Positions 1 to 12,704 of a DNA stretch of 64,000 bases are shown here, in pieces. A program made the position numbers and the translations under genes. The notes under the pieces were generated by a model. It saw nothing but the letters and a program-made list of their open reading frames with translations, had not been told where the DNA came from and made no database searches. The stretch is from Dillenia suffruticosa (Eukaryota; Streptophyta; Magnoliopsida; Dilleniales; Dilleniaceae): the NCBI GenBank assembly GCA_033439265.1, contig JAVTVX010000027.1, positions 3,053,001 through 3,117,000 on the forward strand, in the 5' to 3' direction. Numbering within the stretch: the stretch's first letter is position 1; every line of letters begins with the position of its first letter.

Positions 1-141
1 TGGAATGTTAAAATAGAGAACTTGAAGACAGCTTGGGCTCTTGGATTAACAAAAGAACTTCAAGGTTTGATGAATCATGGATGCACGGAGGGCATCACAC
101 GAAGATATCTCACTCAGCACTCTTGGGGTGAAATTAAATAG
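1..141 (+). CDS. 3' terminal coding exon of an unidentified gene (partial)
   Basis: The frame opening at base 1 stays open for 46 codons and ends with TAG at 139-141. The residues are non-repetitive and protein-like: WNVKIENLKTAWALGL near the start and RRYLTQHSWGEIK at the end. A canonical AATAAA lies at 411-416, which fits a 3' UTR of about 270 nt. The upstream part of the gene is outside the window, so the family cannot be told and I do not recognise the sequence. A chance ORF of this length in AT-rich DNA is possible, but the composition and the downstream poly(A) signal favour a real last exon. Confidence 0.5.
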   Translation, partial: WNVKIENLKTAWALGLTKELQGLMNHGCTEGITRRYLTQHSWGEIK

Positions 142-1923
142 GCGTAGGTAAATTTTTTTTTGTATATTAGGCTCTAGAGGTTCACTTAGTGCTGAGCATT
201 TCATCTGTGGTGGTTTAGTCAGGACAGGAGGCCATACAATTTCCCCCATCACTTCCTAAGGTTATCCAGATTGTGACAAGTTTTTCAAATATTTTTTGGC
301 CTTCAATTTTGATATGCATTTATGTCATTAGTGCTTATGAGACACTCATCATTTTTGCTTCACATATTGTACTGATGGAGAGGTAGAGGCGCCATATGAT
401 ACTGTGGCAAAATAAAGTTGTATTATTAAAAAATGAATATCAAATTCAATCTCAAGTTTTCACCTTGTTTATTCTTCTCCTCCCTTGTTTTTCTCTAAAT
501 TGCTAAGGTGAAAACATTCAGGCAGGATCTTTGAATTATGCACAATAAATCTATTAGTTCACCTAATTGCTTATTAGGCACACATTACATGCATTACTGT
601 GAAATTTAAATTGTATTTTCTTTAAAAAAAAAAAAGTGTTCAGTGATTTTCAAGATTAATAAAATTTTTATCCAGTGCAAAATACAATGTGGAAGAAGAA
701 GAATTCAATGGTTGCTAGCCGGAGAAAAGAACAATTCTGGCAGGAAACAATGGCTATCATCGACCGGAAAAATTAGGACATTATCAGCAAGTATTTTCAT
801 TTCATTTTTATTTTCTAAATTGTTTATGTTTTCGTATTTTATATTTTTATTGACTTATTTTAACAAGAGTTTCATAATTTTTTTTTTCAAAAAGTGGTTT
901 TATAGCGATTATTAAAGTAATTGTCAACACCTGAAAAAAAAAACAAAAGGTTACTCTCGACTACAAAACTGCTGTTGTTTGCCCAGACAAATATATTCTG
1001 CTGCCTGCCCTGCCCTCTTTTTCCCACCTATCCCCTCCCTCTTTCTTTTAGCCGCCATCCCCACTGGATGATGCAGTAGAGTCCAATTGTGCCCAGACAA
1101 AAGTTGAGAAATGATTTGGATAGAGAGAAAGGTCACCATGGAAGGCCTACTGCTCAACCCCAAAACAATATGAGGTCCAAATTCAAACCAAAATATGATT
1201 AAATGGAATCTAGCGTAGGCCAAGAAGGAAAACTTTTGAAAACTGGAGCCCCACTTTTGGGATCTGGTGGACCAGTCCCATTGTGATCCTGTCCTATCCA
1301 CCCAACCCACCCCTCCCCCACCCAAAACCCCAAAATATCCTCACCCCTGAATTCAATTTTGGTCACTGAGAGATTTTATTCAATAAATCAAATTTAGTAA
1401 TTAGTCTAAAATTATTGCATTTAACTTTTTTGGAGGAAAATTGGATAAAAGATTCACCTAAATTGAATTGACCCACATAATAAAAACTCGATTTTTTTAC
1501 TATAATGTATAAAAAAAATATAGGTTTGAATTGTAAAGGAAATCAAACCTTTTTTTTTCCAGAATTTAAGTGTTTATTTGTTCATGTAGAAAGATGTTTA
1601 GGCATATTTCATAAGTTTCAATATTTCAAGCTCCTAAGCTTTTTTGAACTACAAGATATGTCTTTAAGTATAAATAAGATAAATCCAATGTTTTAAATTT
1701 GTAATGTATAACATCACTTACTTTACAACGTGGGAAATACCCCCAAAAAAAAATCTAATTAAAGCTCAAATATAATAATCAAAAACATAAATAATCATAA
1801 AATGAGCTATATACGCTATATCGGTTTTTCGTTTTTTTTTTTAAATAGATTCAAATTTTAATTACTTCAACTTACTTTATAATTGCATAAAAAAATTATC
1901 CTCTGTTATCGAGATCTGATAAA

Positions 1924-1926
<3 letters not shown>

Positions 1927-1956
<30 letters not shown>
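1927..1956. repeat. (AT)n microsatellite
   Basis: About 15 uninterrupted AT units in AT-rich intergenic DNA. Confidence 0.9.
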
Positions 1957-1961
<5 letters not shown>

Positions 1962-2416
1962 ACCAAAATTTTCAAATTTCATTCAATTAGACCCTCATTA
2001 TAGAACAATGAAGGGCCATGGTGGTATATCTAGTTAAAGGAGAGAACATGTTGTCACAAAGTTGTAAGTTTGGCCCATTGACAAGTAGAGAAAAGGACTT
2101 TAGATTGACATGTTTGGTGGCTTCCATCATCTTCATCTTCATCAATTCATCAACTTTTTTCATTCAAGACAAACTATCTTTATCCTTTCTCATTAAACCA
2201 TATCTCTCATTCTGTTTGGCGTAATATTTTATTTTTAATTTTGTCTTATTTAATAATATTCATACAAGACATAAGAATTTTATAAAATATAATAAATTTT
2301 TTTATAAATAAATATAAAATAATTATTATACTAGTAAATTATAATACCAAAAAATCGGGGTGTCACCCTAAGAAAATAGGTCAAAATTTCTCAAATTTCT
2401 TTCAAGGAGCCAATAT

Positions 2417-2417
<1 letters not shown>

Positions 2418-2451
<34 letters not shown>
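2418..2451. repeat. poly-T tract
   Basis: A run of about 34 T residues, possibly the tail of an old minus-strand retroposon. No element body could be recognised beside it. Confidence 0.85.
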
Positions 2452-2453
<2 letters not shown>

Positions 2454-4189
2454 CTCAGATAATTACCAAAGTTCTGGTATAAAAATTATGATAAAACTTA
2501 ATTGAGAATAAATAGATTTTTAATATAATAATAATTTAAATTTATAACAGAATAATTTGATTTCTACTTGATAAAGAAAAAACTTGATAACGCCTATATT
2601 TCATATCTTTTTTTCCGAGTTTACCTTTTTAATATTTACTTTTCTGCTTGTAATTTAACTTTTATTAGATTTATTTTAATATTTTTCACACTTGTGTGCA
2701 TGGTACGATTTTTTTTTTAATAACTAAACAGTATTCAAAATTATAATTAATTCAGTTTGAGCATTATCAGACCCAATTTAAAAAAAACTCTTCCAACGTG
2801 GTTTTTTTTTCATTCTCAGGTTTTACGGTTTTAAACTTGATTAAAGGATCTAATATCCTTGTGTATTAAATTGCTTATCTATTGGTATAATACTATTGTA
2901 GTTATAATTAAAAGAGATTACAAGGCACCGAATAAAATTCAAATTCAATTTTAATAATGGTATATGAGAATTTTTAGTCAACATAACATTTGTCCAGCAA
3001 TCTTACTCTTTATTTTTTATTCGTAAACCATTGCTTGTATTTAATGGATTAAAAGAAAAAAGAAAAAGAAAAGGAAAACGCAAAACGCAAGACTCAAAAC
3101 TTGCATTGTTTATGTGAAATGCAAATTCAGTTTATAGGCTCTTGGTGTCAAATAAATTGGACATAAAATACAAGTTACCCTTCTCCAAGGGCAGAGACCC
3201 ACGGCTAGTTTCACCTTTGGACCTTATTTCTGACTTCCCTATGACAATAATCAATCCTGGTACCAGAAAGGTACATCTTCCGTAGGCTTACCAAATGTTA
3301 TCCCCTCCCCAAATCCTTAGGAAGCATCCTAGTAAGGCCCTTAAGCTTTACTAATATCCTGGCTGGCCATTGCATGCACCTGTCAGCTGTAACTTTGCCC
3401 ATATACAACCTTAAGGACTACACAAAAAGGACCCCAATAGAGGAATTTTTACAATTCCTATTAATAATATGAATTCTACCCATAACTCTATCATCCCTTT
3501 TCTGAAAATGATGCTGGTTGAGTGATAATTCAACAATCATTAATTCTGTAAGCATGATACTGAGGTTAATAAAAAATTTCTCCCCTCCCCCCACCCCCCC
3601 CCCCCCCCAAAATAGGATTGTAGATTTTGAAAGGTAAGTCACTCCTTTATCTAATCAGGGTCTGAGTGGACCAAAGAAAAACAAATTCTAGAACAAGATT
3701 ATCAACAATTTGATAAATAAAAGGTACCCTTTTAAAGTTGTATGTATATGAAGTTTGTAAATATAATTTCTTTTGTACCCTACATATGAAGACTGCAGTT
3801 TTAAGTACAATTATAAGGTAGCCAACCAATGAACTAAACTATGTGACTGCAAATAATGATGGACCTAACATTAACATGACCCCATTTTTGCCCCAGGATT
3901 CATTTTAAAATAAATCCAAAGCCTTTTGACTCTCGAAGACAAAAACCATTTTGACAGGTTCAGATCAGACTTTTGTCTACCCAAAAACTGTTCAATCAAA
4001 CTATTGGTCTTTCAATTCCCAAAGGTAAGAAAAACAAAAAAGTAAAATCAACTTCCTTTGAATAGAAAAAGGCAAAAAGAGGAAAATGAGAACTGATTTC
4101 TGGGGTTATGTTGGTCTCGATCTGTTTCCAGTTTCCAAAAGAAGACCTGTCCTTTGAATGCCAATAAAAACAAACAGTTTTTGGTTCCA

Positions 4190-4543
4190 TTAGTGTCTAC
4201 CCTGAAAACCTCCTTTCTTTGGGAAGAAAGCATTCTTGGGTTTGGGTATATCGTGGATGTCCATCACTTGAATCGTCCTTTGCTTTTTGGCTTCATCACA
4301 CCAAAACACACAACAAAAAAGATAAAACATCAATGAAGTTCCTAATCAAAAGTTGCAAGTACTGAAACTAGAAAGACCTAAAAATTGAGGAATTCAGGAA
4401 ATGCTTTTCCATCATGGGCCAAAATAATTATGAGAAACACCATGGACAAACCAAGCACAGCCCAGTTGAAACCTGCTTGGTTGTTCATGGCCCCGAGATA
4501 TAGTACTTTTCAAGAATGTTAATGATCAGAATCACAGTTTATC

Positions 4544-4575
<32 letters not shown>

Positions 4576-6287
4576 AGTATCAGATTTGGACCAAATAATA
4601 TTAACTAAGAGAAAGAAAAAAATCAAACCATTTCGTGCTTCTTGGTAATTCTCATGAAGTCTCTTTCTGGCTGATGCAAGCCTTTCAGGATCAATTGTAG
4701 TATCCTTGGTTTCTCTCTTATTCTGCATATATAAAACAAACCCAATTTAGATCAAACTAAACTCCTCCATTCTTTTTTGTCGGCAACCAAAGAAGGGAAT
4801 TGAATGGAAGGAAAAATCCAGACATATGGAGGAGGAGCAGAAGCAGAGACAGGAATGTGTTCGGCCTGTTTGGGAGGAGCTTCTCTTTTAGGAATAACTT
4901 TACCCGTTGATCCAGGTTCTGCATTAGTCTTATCTGAACCACCATCTATTAATCATTCAATTTTCCACCGACCCATCAAAAATTACGCAAGATCACAGAA
5001 GTGATTAATCAAAATTGCATGATTAGAAAATCAAGTTCTGAACATAGCATCTGATTCTTTAACTCACTTTGAGGATTTGGAAAGTATGCTAAATCAGGAA
5101 CCTGAAAAATGCAGAACCCATTTCAGATTCCAGAACCCTGAACAACTTTAATGACTTTAGTCCACAGCATCGAAGAGAGAGGAGACCCGGGGGGGGGGGG
5201 GGAAGTTTTTGACTGACCTGGTGATGACTATTTTGAGAATTTCTTTGAGGATGATTCTGCAGAGGAGAGTCTTCATCAGCTGCTGACATTAGACAACATT
5301 AATCAAACTTTATGGTAGAAAACCTAGTGAAGTGATATTGTGGGATGTGATTAATTTTGAGATTACCAATCAGCGAAGAAGCTGTGACTTCACCAGGTGT
5401 ATTTAACTTCATCCATTCATCCACCAAATCCTTCCATTTTCTGCCAAAAATAAATAAACAAATACAGTAAGTAAGCCATTCTTTGGCTTTCTTTATCTGA
5501 AACCCAATGACTTTAGGGCAAGAAAATAAAAACTATTTGACATACTAAAAATGAGGAGCCAGACAGAAATTTCTCAAACCTGACAAGTTGCTTCACTAGC
5601 CTCCGTACTTCACTCGATGAATGCTTTCGCAATCGATTCACATGTCTTCCTACGTCAGTTTCCTAAAACACCCAGAAATTTTTTTGAAAAAAAAAAAAAA
5701 AAAAAAACCTCAAATCGAATTTGCTCATTCCACAAACCTGAAGAGCTTTGAAGGTTATATCCATGTCCGCCAGACTTTGGAGCAAATCGACCAATGAATT
5801 CTCTGTCTATAAGAAAAAATAATAAAATTTAAATATAAAAACAAAAATAATTAGGAAAAAATCGAATTAACAAAAATTTATTAAAAAAAAAAACCTGATC
5901 AGGATCTTCCAGGTGTTCTTTAATAGTGAGAATTTTTCTCTGTTCATCATCCATCGAATCACCGAAACACCGATCGAGTTCCTCATCTACATCACGATCA
6001 GTTGAGGGCGAGCTTTCCTTCTCTGGCGTAATTTCTCGCCGAAATGGACTTGTTGGAGTCTTGTTGTCCACGACAACACCACCACCGTTAGATTTATTTT
6101 TCACCTGACCAGAAAAGCAATTATCGCACGGCGGATAGCACGCAAAGAGCTTCTCGATGATTCTTTCTCTCCGACTCTTCAATTCGTCGCCGTATTCTTT
6201 CCTCGCTACATCGATCGCTGTCTCGATCAATGCCCACATATCGACTCCTGTGCTTCTCAATATCAACTTGAACTCATTCGAATCCAT
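4190..6287 (-). CDS. MED26: Mediator of RNA polymerase II transcription subunit 26-like
   Basis: Nine minus-strand exons give a 344-aa protein: 6287-5895, 5806-5738, 5662-5580, 5440-5367, 5282-5218, 5101-5068, 4945-4824, 4722-4629 and 4290-4190. All junctions are GT-AG and the phases agree. The protein starts [18 protein letters not shown], then has an acidic, Ser-rich linker. Residues about 130-205 form the TFIIS N-terminal (LW) helical domain ([53 protein letters not shown]). The C-terminus carries the plant MED26 signature [16 protein letters not shown] followed by [18 protein letters not shown]. Known role of the family: a nuclear Mediator subunit that links activators and elongation factors to RNA polymerase II. 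I used the ATG at 6287 because the longer frame upstream has only TTG. No disruption is seen. Length suits the plant family. Confidence in family is high; individual small exons are less certain. Confidence 0.92.
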
Positions 6288-7170
6288 GTAAAAGAATTCC
6301 AAGATCTGAAGGAAAAACAGAGGAATACCCCCACTACAGTAGATCTATATAATCGTCGTCGTCGTCGTTGTCGTTATCATCATCATCACAACAAACTCAG
6401 AGATCAATTGGATTGGAAACCCCATTTGAAACCAAAGAGAGAGAGAGAGAGAGAGGATCTTCCTCGTCTTCTTTTCCCCTTTCTACTTTCTTCCCCCTTC
6501 TTGTTCTTCGAATTTATGATAATTTAATAAAGAAATTAAAATCTTTCTTTATTATTTAAATAAAATATGTGGTATATTTCTAAATTCATGATCCGGATTC
6601 AAATTTCACGTAACGGAAAAAAAAAAAAAAAAAAAAAATCAATGAAAAATCGTGGATATGAGCATTAAGGGGGCTTATCGGCTATTTTGAGGTAGACACT
6701 TAAAGCAAAAGCATCGAAAATTAAGAATTAATCTAGAAATATTTTTTCTACCATTTATAATCAATTTGTAAAGGAGGGTAAAATTTTATGTGATTTAATT
6801 TAGGGGATTTATGAGATTATTTGATATATTTTGATATTTATACTCTTACTAAAAATCTAAATAAATTTAATAATTTTTCTTTTATTTTTTTGCAAAAGAT
6901 ATGCACAATCCACGAATCCAAGATATAAGTTTAGAAAAACAAAAGCCATTTTTCCTTTACTTTATATTATTATTGTCTATTGTTAACAGATATAATTTTC
7001 TTTTTTAATTTCCTTTTATATTTGTTAATATAGTAAATTTCTTAATAATATATTTGTTAATTTCTCAATTGTTATTCGATTATCGGAAACATTTTGATTT
7101 ACAAATACATTTTCGTGCAAATCATATAGTTATTCATCAGTAAATATATTATTGAGAAATTAACTATAAC
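6288..7170. other. intergenic: MED26 upstream region and AT-rich spacer
   Basis: Upstream of the MED26 start (minus strand) lie a short GA/CT tract near 6440-6454 and a GTC trinucleotide stretch near 6355-6370, probably 5' UTR or promoter. The rest is AT-rich with a poly-A run near 6620. No coding region is visible. Confidence 0.5.
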
Positions 7171-8433
7171 CACTACGAGAAAATAGCGTATCAACGATGA
7201 AAAATTAACGATGAAAAAAAATTATCAATAATAACGATGGATTAATGTCAGTAAAAATTATTGAGAGATTAGCGATGAAAATTTTTTTATCGGTAAACCG
7301 TCGGTGAAATGGTTTAGAGTAAAAAAAACAAAGAAATTTATGTAAATCTATCAGCGACGGATTAACGACAGAAATATTTCTTTTGATGTAATGGTTTAGG
7401 GTAAAAAAAATTATGTAAATCTATCACCGACAGAATTTTTAGCGATGGAAAATTTCCGTCGATAATCTATCGGTGTAATGATATAGGGTAAAAAAATATA
7501 TTTATATAAATCTATCAGGGACAGAATTTTTAATGACGGAATTTTTCTGTTGTTGATGTGGTTTAGGAAAAAAAAATTATATAAATCTATCAGCGACGGA
7601 TTAGTAATGGATTTTTATTTTATTATTTTTTCATTTTTTCATTTTATTATTTTATTATTTTATTATTTTATTTTATAATTCTTTTTCTTTTTTATTTTAT
7701 TTATTTTATTTGATAAATTAAGAAAAATAATTTGTTATTCTATTTTAATTAATCAAATTTATGTTTTTGGCTCAAAAATTTTTATTTTTTTATTTAACAC
7801 CAATTTAATCAAAGTCGAATTTAAACGGTTAGAAAAATTCAATGAAAATATTCAATGAAAAAAAAATTACCTTAAGGTAAAGAAAAAATGAATTAAAATG
7901 AGAGTGAGATAAAAAAAAAATATAAGAGTGAGATAATAAAAAATAAGATTTCACAAAAGGGATCATGGTATAGTAGTTGTGACAACTCAAAAATTACCAT
8001 TATGTTAAGATTCGAATTCTGTTGAAGACAATTTTCTCAAAAGAAAAGATGGCATGCAGGCTGGCGCATACGGGAGTGGGAGGGCATGTGGTCGAGCGCA
8101 TGCATGCTTTAGCAGGTGCCAAGAATTAGTGATGAAAATTTTTCGTCGTTAATAGTTTTACATATTGTTTGCTATCAGTAATCGATTATTTTTATCGTTA
8201 ATCAATCGCTGATATTTTTACATATTGTTTTCTATCGGCGAATGATTTTTTCTATCGCTAATCCGTCATTGATAATCTAGCGACGGATAGTATTCTATCT
8301 GTAATATTTAGCGAAAAAATTTTCAGCGACGGATTTATTGATAGAATTTTTCATCGGTAATACTCTTTAACGACAGATATCTTACAATTAGTGATAGATA
8401 TTTCCGTCACTGATACCATGTTTTCTAGTAGTA
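7171..8433. mobile_element. non-autonomous CACTA (En/Spm-like) transposon
   Basis: The left end reads CACTACGAGAAAA and continues to TATCA. The right end, read on the minus strand, is ACTACTAGAAAACATGGTATCA with the terminal C mutated, so about 23-bp terminal inverted repeats are recognisable. Between them are many copies of a subterminal motif built on TCAGCGACGGA and its complement TCCGTCGCTGA (for example near 7340, 7435, 7595, 8275, 8320 and 8400), typical of plant CACTA elements. No transposase ORF is present and the element is only about 1.26 kb, so it is non-autonomous. A perfect 3-bp target duplication is not evident. The interior at 8040-8110 is GC-richer. Confidence 0.75.
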
Positions 8434-9496
8434 AATATATCTGTAATTGAATAACAATTCACAAATAATAATTTCAAAAAAAAGACAATGGACATATTAT
8501 TTCCCTTCTTAAAAATGCATTTGTAAAGTAAATATGCGGAAAATTTTAATAAAAAAATTTCCTAGCAAAAAAGAAATTAATGTAGTCCAAAAAAATTATA
8601 TTTTTTTAACAAATACATTTATTACTCGCAAAAAAGGAAATTATATTTGTTAATTTTTCAAATTGGTAAAATTTTTAAATCAACTTCTCTTTTCTAAATC
8701 TATATTTTGAATTGCAGAAAAAAAAAGAGTACAAAATATTGAATTTGTCAGATTTTTGATAAGTATATAACATATAATTTTTTTATCTATTGGTTCAAGC
8801 TGACACTGTGGCTCATGATTGAAAAAGGCTAATCAACCCGAATCCTTTTGGCAAAAATTTTATATTTTTTTAAAAGAATTTTTCAGAATTTTCTTTTAAA
8901 AAATTTCGCATACCAACTTAGCTGCCATGTGTGTTGCTGAGTTGGCCCTCATTGGGAGAGAAGTTGGGGCAGCCCCAACTTCGAGCCACCATGGCTCCTG
9001 CGGTAGCTATGGTCGGTCCTTGGCCTCCACCATCGCTCCCAAAGTGGGGTGGCTATCCGGCCTTCCTCAGTGGTAGGTTTGGTCGGAGTGGGAAAGAGAA
9101 ATCGAGAGATTGAGAGAAGACTGCGAGTTGAAGAAAGAGATAGAGCTTCCTACGTCCAAGGAAGAAGATGAGACACACAGAAAGAAGGGGAGGGGTGAGA
9201 GAGAATAAGAGAGATTGTGAAGTTGTTTTTTTTTTTTTGAAATAAAAAATTAATTTTTTAATATTTTAACAAATTAAAGTAGACGGAAGGCTAACATTAT
9301 TCATTTTTGTAGTTGATGAAATATTTTGATTTTTTTTAATTACAAATAATAATACAGGATAGCATTTTCTTTTAAAATTTTTATTACAAAAAGCGAAAAA
9401 TCATTATTCTTTGAACTCCCTCCGAGTTGGATTCGACGCTAGTGCTCTCTATCACTGGTCATGGTCACATTGAGCGGTACTTGTAGCCTATATTCT

Positions 9497-9500
<4 letters not shown>

Positions 9501-9579
<79 letters not shown>
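9501..9579. repeat. (GA)n microsatellite, about 39 units
   Basis: A long pure GA tract about 180 bp upstream of the first monooxygenase start and separate from the GA tract that touches the ATG. Confidence 0.95.
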
Positions 9580-9582
<3 letters not shown>

Positions 9583-9700
9583 TAATTATGGACAAAATGT
9601 GATTGATATGTTCACGGGCAAGGTTGGAGATGAATAGAGACAATACATGAGACGAAAATTGTTATGTTTTGATGAGTCATTGAAGTTCGTCGCGTTGTCC

Positions 9701-9708
9701 TATAAGAA
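9701..9708 (+). promoter_or_regulatory. candidate TATA box of monooxygenase copy 1
   Basis: TATAAGAA lies 53 bp upstream of the third base before the ATG at 9761. It suggests a short leader made largely of the GA repeat. Confidence 0.45.
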
Positions 9709-9722
9709 GACTCCCTCAATCT

Positions 9723-9726
<4 letters not shown>

Positions 9727-9760
<34 letters not shown>
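9727..9760. repeat. (GA)n tract abutting the ATG of monooxygenase copy 1
   Basis: About 16 GA units run directly into the ATG at 9761. An upstream ATG at 9724 immediately precedes the tract and is out of frame (+37) with the main start. GA tracts occupy the same place in copies 2-4. Confidence 0.9.
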
Positions 9761-9764
<4 letters not shown>

Positions 9765-11718
9765 GGGAAGAACAAGATGTGGTGATTGTAGGGGCAGGAA
9801 TTGCCGGATTAGCCACGGCAGTGGCCTTGAAGAGAGTCGGGGTTCGAGCCCTAGTGCTAGAGAAGTCCGACGGGCTTCGAGCCACGGGCGCAGCCCTAAC
9901 CCTTAGCTCCAATGCTTGGACTGGTCTTGATGTACTCGGAGTTTCCCACAAGCTTATACCCCTTTACACCTACGCCAATTTCAGAAAGTAGTTCCTTAAA
10001 AATTCACTTTCGTTTCGACAGCAAATCAGTTTTGATAAATTGTTTTCCTAATTTCATTGTTTTCTATTTGATAGGGCTTACATAACCAACGTTGCCAATG
10101 GAGCTATTTCAGAATTTTCTTTCTCTGGATCTAATGAGTGAGCTCTTCAAAATCCCATCCCGTCTGAATTTTCAAAAATTTAAACCAGTGGTCACATGAC
10201 CCATACACGAAATGATTGATTAGTTTTGGTATACAGGAACACAGTTGGACCAACCTTGGTGCACCGTAGGGCCCTGCTGGAGGCACTGGCGGAGGAGCTG
10301 CCTAGAACAGACATTCGCTTTTGTTCCAAGCTCATTTCCATAGAATCCCATATACAAGATGGCTCCACACTCCTCCACTTGGAAGATGGAACTCTAATGA
10401 AAGCCAAGGTAACTCAGAATATTTCTTGAAGACAATGAAATCCCCTGTATTTTGGATCACAACTTCGACCGTTCATAAACTTAATTTGGTTAAAAAAGAA
10501 AAATTAGGAACAAGAATAGTATGGTCTTTTTTTTTTTTTTGACAAATTGGTATATGAAATTATGATCCAACTAATTCGATTTGAACTACTATCAGATTCT
10601 CTATAGGGAGAGCTCTCTCAAAATGATTCTTTTCATTATCAAAATTTGAATTCGAGTTTTAGTTAATGAAACTATCGTCTTCCACTTAGCCAACTTAGGT
10701 CAAGTGTCCCTCAAGGTACTAGTCTATTTACACATCTAATGTGTGGATGAGAACTATACATACATTTCAGTATTGGCCCAGGTTTTACTAGGGTGTGATG
10801 GAGTGCACTCCGTAGTGGCACAATGGTTAGGACTGAGCCCTCCAAGGGAGTCAGGTCGATCAGCAGTCCGGGGGCTAGCCGTGTTTCCTCAAGGCCATGG
10901 GTTCAACCCAGGAATGTACCAATTTGTAGGTGTGCGCAAGAGGGCTGGTTATATTCCAATCAACGACAAAGAAGTCTACTGGTTCTACGCTGGGAAATCA
11001 GCTCCCCAAGGTTAGCTTATTTGTTTTTTCCTTTTCTTCATAGGTCATTCCATATTTAAAAGAAAATTTTTAACAACAACTTACCAATTTAAAAAACATG
11101 AATAATTGATCAACTAAGGTAAATTGCGATGTTGGTTTTTCAATTCATTCATTTTCAGAGGACGCTATGGCGAAAAATCCTACATTGATACAGAAACAAC
11201 TGACTGAAAACTATTGCAAGGACTTCCCCCCCAAGTTCTTGGAGGTCATCAACCAATCAGATCTCTCCACCTTGACATGGGCCCCGCTATTGTATCGGAA
11301 TCCATTGAATGTCCTATTTGGAAATGTATACAAAGGAACTACAACGCTAGTGGGCGATGCCATGCATCCTATGACCCCTGATTTAGGTCAAGGTGGATGC
11401 ACAGCAATAGAAGATGCAGTGGTTCTTGGCCGTCACATTGGCCAATCCTTCATTCAAAATCACCAAAGGCTTGTGCTTAACGAAATGGCTTTAGCATTGA
11501 AGGGTTATGTGCTCGAGAGGAGATGGCGCACCGGTGGTCTAATTGTAGCCTCTTATTTTGCCGGTTGGGGCCAACATGCTGGCCCAGGATGGTGGTGGGC
11601 GTTTTTTAGGGATATCATATTTTATCGTGTTATTTATAGCAAGATATATGCCGGTATAAAATATGATTGTGGAAAATTACCCTCCATTGATCTGAATGAC
11701 AAAAATAAATTAGACTAA
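9761..11718 (+). CDS. MO2: FAD-dependent monooxygenase (MO2-like), tandem copy 1
   Basis: Five exons (9761-9987, 10075-10137, 10237-10408, 10782-11010, 11159-11718) give 416 aa with consistent phases. The protein has the three class-A flavoprotein hydroxylase motifs: GAGIAG (residues 11-16, FAD ADP-binding fold), GCDGVHS (about 158-164, the DG motif for FAD/NAD(P)H) and GDAMHPMTPDLGQGG (about 296-310, the GD motif binding FAD ribityl). Family knowledge: plant MO1/MO2, related to bacterial salicylate hydroxylases and zeaxanthin epoxidase, use NAD(P)H and O2 to hydroxylate small aromatic or other substrates; the substrate here is unknown. No transit peptide is obvious, because the Rossmann motif starts at residue 7. 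This copy diverges most from the other three, e.g. EDAMAKNP where they have DDHGMAG-like sequence at the start of exon 5. Confidence 0.92.
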
Positions 11719-12704
11719 TTTTGTAAAAGAAATAATATTGAAATAGTTTCTCTGAACGTTGAGTATGCTTGGGCTAACATTTGGGATCAAACGAACCTAA
11801 TTCTGGTCTAATCTTTTCTTAGAATTATCAAAAAAAATTATACAAATCATAAATTATGGCGTTAGGTTTAAAATTGTTTGAAATCAACTAGGTATGAGTC
11901 GTGACATCTTAGCTTAGTAATCAACTAGCTACAAATAGTTGTAAAATCATCCACTTTTACCAAAAATTCATTTGAGTTGAGTGATCGGATACTCTATCCC
12001 CTTAACCAAAGATCTCTACGAATGGTAAAAAAAGATCGAGAGAGTTAACGGCTAAAATGAATCCCATAGTACTCAAACTGAATTAATCGGGTAAAGTCCG
12101 GATATCAACAATGAAAACCAAAAAAGAAAATCAACCACTCTTAAACTTTGCGGGCATCTTGGATTTTACAAGTTTTCAGAATAAGATCAAGCCACCTATG
12201 TTTTTCTATGATTACTTTGTGGGTGTGAAGCAGTGAAACAATCTTAGTCATCTTCATACGATACGAAGAAAAAAATGGAAAACAATGTAGTAGAAATAGT
12301 ATTTCAATTCTCAACAAAATTGCACCATCCAATGGAAAAATCTACAAATAAGACCAAGAATTCTAAGAAACTTCTCAGAAGAAAGTATAGATAGAAAAAC
12401 CCAGTTTGCTTATCAAAAATAATTTTGTGCAGTCATACACGTAGCCAATTTTGAGTCCTGTCCAGACCAAGAAGAAAATTCTTTCCAGACATTTCTTGCC
12501 TTTTTGTGATTACGTGAGATGAGAGGCAAGGTAATCCTAATTGCCGAAAATAAGGTGCTTGAATTTTCCTCATTTTTCCAGAAAACGTGGCAGTTCATGG
12601 CAAAGTCAAACATCCCTGTGTAATAGTAGCAATTTTGTTCACTTTGGTCAAAACAGGTAACCTTCAAGGACAACATAAATATCATCTTCATCATCCTCAT
12701 ACAC

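Larger units (their letters stand above)
142..4189. other. intergenic: 3' UTR then AT-rich spacer
   Basis: After the AATAAA at 411-416 no gene-like coding sequence is visible. The stretch contains an AT dinucleotide tract (1927-1956), a run of about 34 T (2418-2451) and a C run near 3594-3608. A slightly GC-richer patch at 960-1330 has only a low-complexity ORF. The last part, nearest 4190, is probably the 3' UTR of the MED26 gene on the minus strand. Confidence 0.5.
8434..9760. other. intergenic: spacer and promoter region of the first monooxygenase
   Basis: AT-rich DNA, then a GC-richer patch (8930-9200) with a 60-codon ORF that resembles no known family and may be transposon-derived. The last part is the promoter of the gene starting at 9761: a long GA tract (9501-9579), a TATA-like TATAAGAA at 9701-9708 and a second GA tract abutting the ATG. 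Confidence 0.5.

Noticed and set aside
643-1325. ORFs on both strands near 643-915 and 951-1325
   Set aside because: Low-complexity, Phe/Ile- or Gly/Trp-rich translations with no domain and no splice or promoter context.
8931-9113. 60-codon ORF in a GC-richer patch
   Set aside because: No family resemblance. It is more likely transposon-derived or promoter DNA.
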